5,909 nucleotides of DNA from Frankiales bacterium. GTDB lineage: Bacteria; Actinomycetota; Actinomycetes; Mycobacteriales; SCTD01. The stretch is taken from NCBI GenBank assembly GCA_025965495.1, contig JAOPWW010000058.1, forward strand, positions 1 to 5,909. Reading direction: 5' to 3'. Numbering within the stretch: the stretch's first letter is position 1; every line of letters starts with the position of its first letter. The notes under the pieces were generated by a model. It was not told where the DNA came from, ran no database searches, and saw nothing but the letters and a program-made list of their open reading frames with translations. The position numbers were made by a program, and so were the translations under genes. Below are positions 5,726 to 5,909 of the stretch, piece by piece.

Positions 5726-5798
5726 GGACCCATGGCTCAGCTGGTAGAGCAGCGCCCTTACAAGGCGAAGGTCGGCGGTTCGATCCCGTCTGGGTCCA
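5726..5798 (+). tRNA. tRNA-Val (anticodon UAC)
   Basis: A 73-base cloverleaf can be folded by hand. The acceptor stem GGACCCA/TGGGTCC pairs in all seven positions. The D stem is GCTC/GAGC with AGCTGGTA in the loop. The anticodon loop is CTTACAA with anticodon TAC at 5759-5761, reading GUA (Val). The T arm is GGCGG-TTCGATC-CCGTC with one G-U pair. The discriminator is A. The anticodon stem has a G27-A43 mismatch at its top, with four good pairs below. CCA is not encoded (the following bases are CGT), so the end must be matured enzymatically. The 21-base gap from ahpE and one-base gap to the next gene suggest a shared transcript. Confidence 0.95.
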
Positions 5799-5799
5799 C

Positions 5800-5909
5800 G
5801 TGCTCACCGGGACCCGCGTCGTGCTCCGTCCGTTGCGCGACGACGACGCCGAGCCGCTGTGGCGGGCGGTGCTCGACCCGGTGACGTGGGCGCGCACCGA
5901 GGAGCGCCC
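5800..5909 (+). CDS. GNAT-family N-acetyltransferase (N-terminal 36 codons, cut by window edge)
   Basis: The frame reads VLTGTRVVLRPLRDDDAEPL and continues WRAVLDPVTWARTEER to the window end. The TxRVVLRPLRDDDAEPLW pattern is the first strand and helix typical of RimJ/RimL-like GNAT acetyltransferases, which transfer acetyl from acetyl-CoA to amines or protein N-termini. The acetyl-CoA site lies beyond the window, so substrate and completeness are unknown. The GTG at 5800 is the only start before the domain begins: the frame upstream contains no ATG or GTG before a TGA at 5722. It sits one base after the tRNA 3' end, with no Shine-Dalgarno sequence outside the tRNA, so translation may be leaderless after tRNA processing. 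Another GTG, at codon 8 (5821), would cut into the first strand. Confidence 0.75.
   Translation, partial: MLTGTRVVLRPLRDDDAEPLWRAVLDPVTWARTEER

Overview
The window reads as chromosomal DNA from a high-GC actinobacterium. Codon third positions are almost all G or C, several genes start with GTG, and the aceE product is the long homodimeric E1 of actinobacteria. The gene content includes ahpE, DUF3052 and a mycothiol-dependent-type (MDMPI) protein, which are typical of Actinomycetota. From memory, Mycobacterium tuberculosis also keeps ahpE (Rv2238c), a DUF3052 gene (Rv2239c) and aceE (Rv2241) close together, so this looks like a conserved neighbourhood with extra genes inserted. Species cannot be assigned from the window alone.

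Layout, left to right. (1) Minus strand, 1-879: the first 293 codons of aceE, running off the left edge. (2) Plus strand, 978-1382: a YjbQ/UPF0047 protein, divergent from aceE across 98 bp. (3) Minus strand, 1384-2595: a CDF metal exporter with a 78-residue histidine-rich N-terminus, ending tail to tail with yjbQ with one base between them. (4) Plus strand, 2702-3148: a DUF3052 protein, divergent from the CDF gene across 106 bp that contain a perfect 14-bp inverted repeat. (5) Plus strand, 3176-4318: a class I SAM-dependent methyltransferase with a THUMP-like C-terminus, probably co-transcribed with DUF3052. (6) Minus strand, 4308-5210: an MDMPI-family protein, overlapping the methyltransferase 3' end by 11 bp. 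(7) Plus strand, 5249-5704: the peroxiredoxin ahpE, divergent from the MDMPI gene across 38 bp. (8) Plus strand, 5726-5798: tRNA-Val(UAC). (9) Plus strand from 5800: the start of a GNAT acetyltransferase that runs off the right edge.

The genes are compact, with no non-coding stretch above about 106 bp. Most are housekeeping: central carbon (AceE), metal efflux (CDF), peroxide defence (AhpE), RNA or other methylation (methyltransferase) and decoding (tRNA). A thiol-redox theme is possible on the right, because actinobacterial AhpE can be recycled through mycothiol/mycoredoxin and the divergent MDMPI-family gene belongs to a family with mycothiol-dependent members. I see no mobile element, CRISPR array, prophage or clear new defence system. 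The points most worth a second look are the GNAT start codon one base beyond the tRNA 3' end, the extra CX4C cysteine in AhpE, and the palindrome between the CDF and DUF3052 genes.
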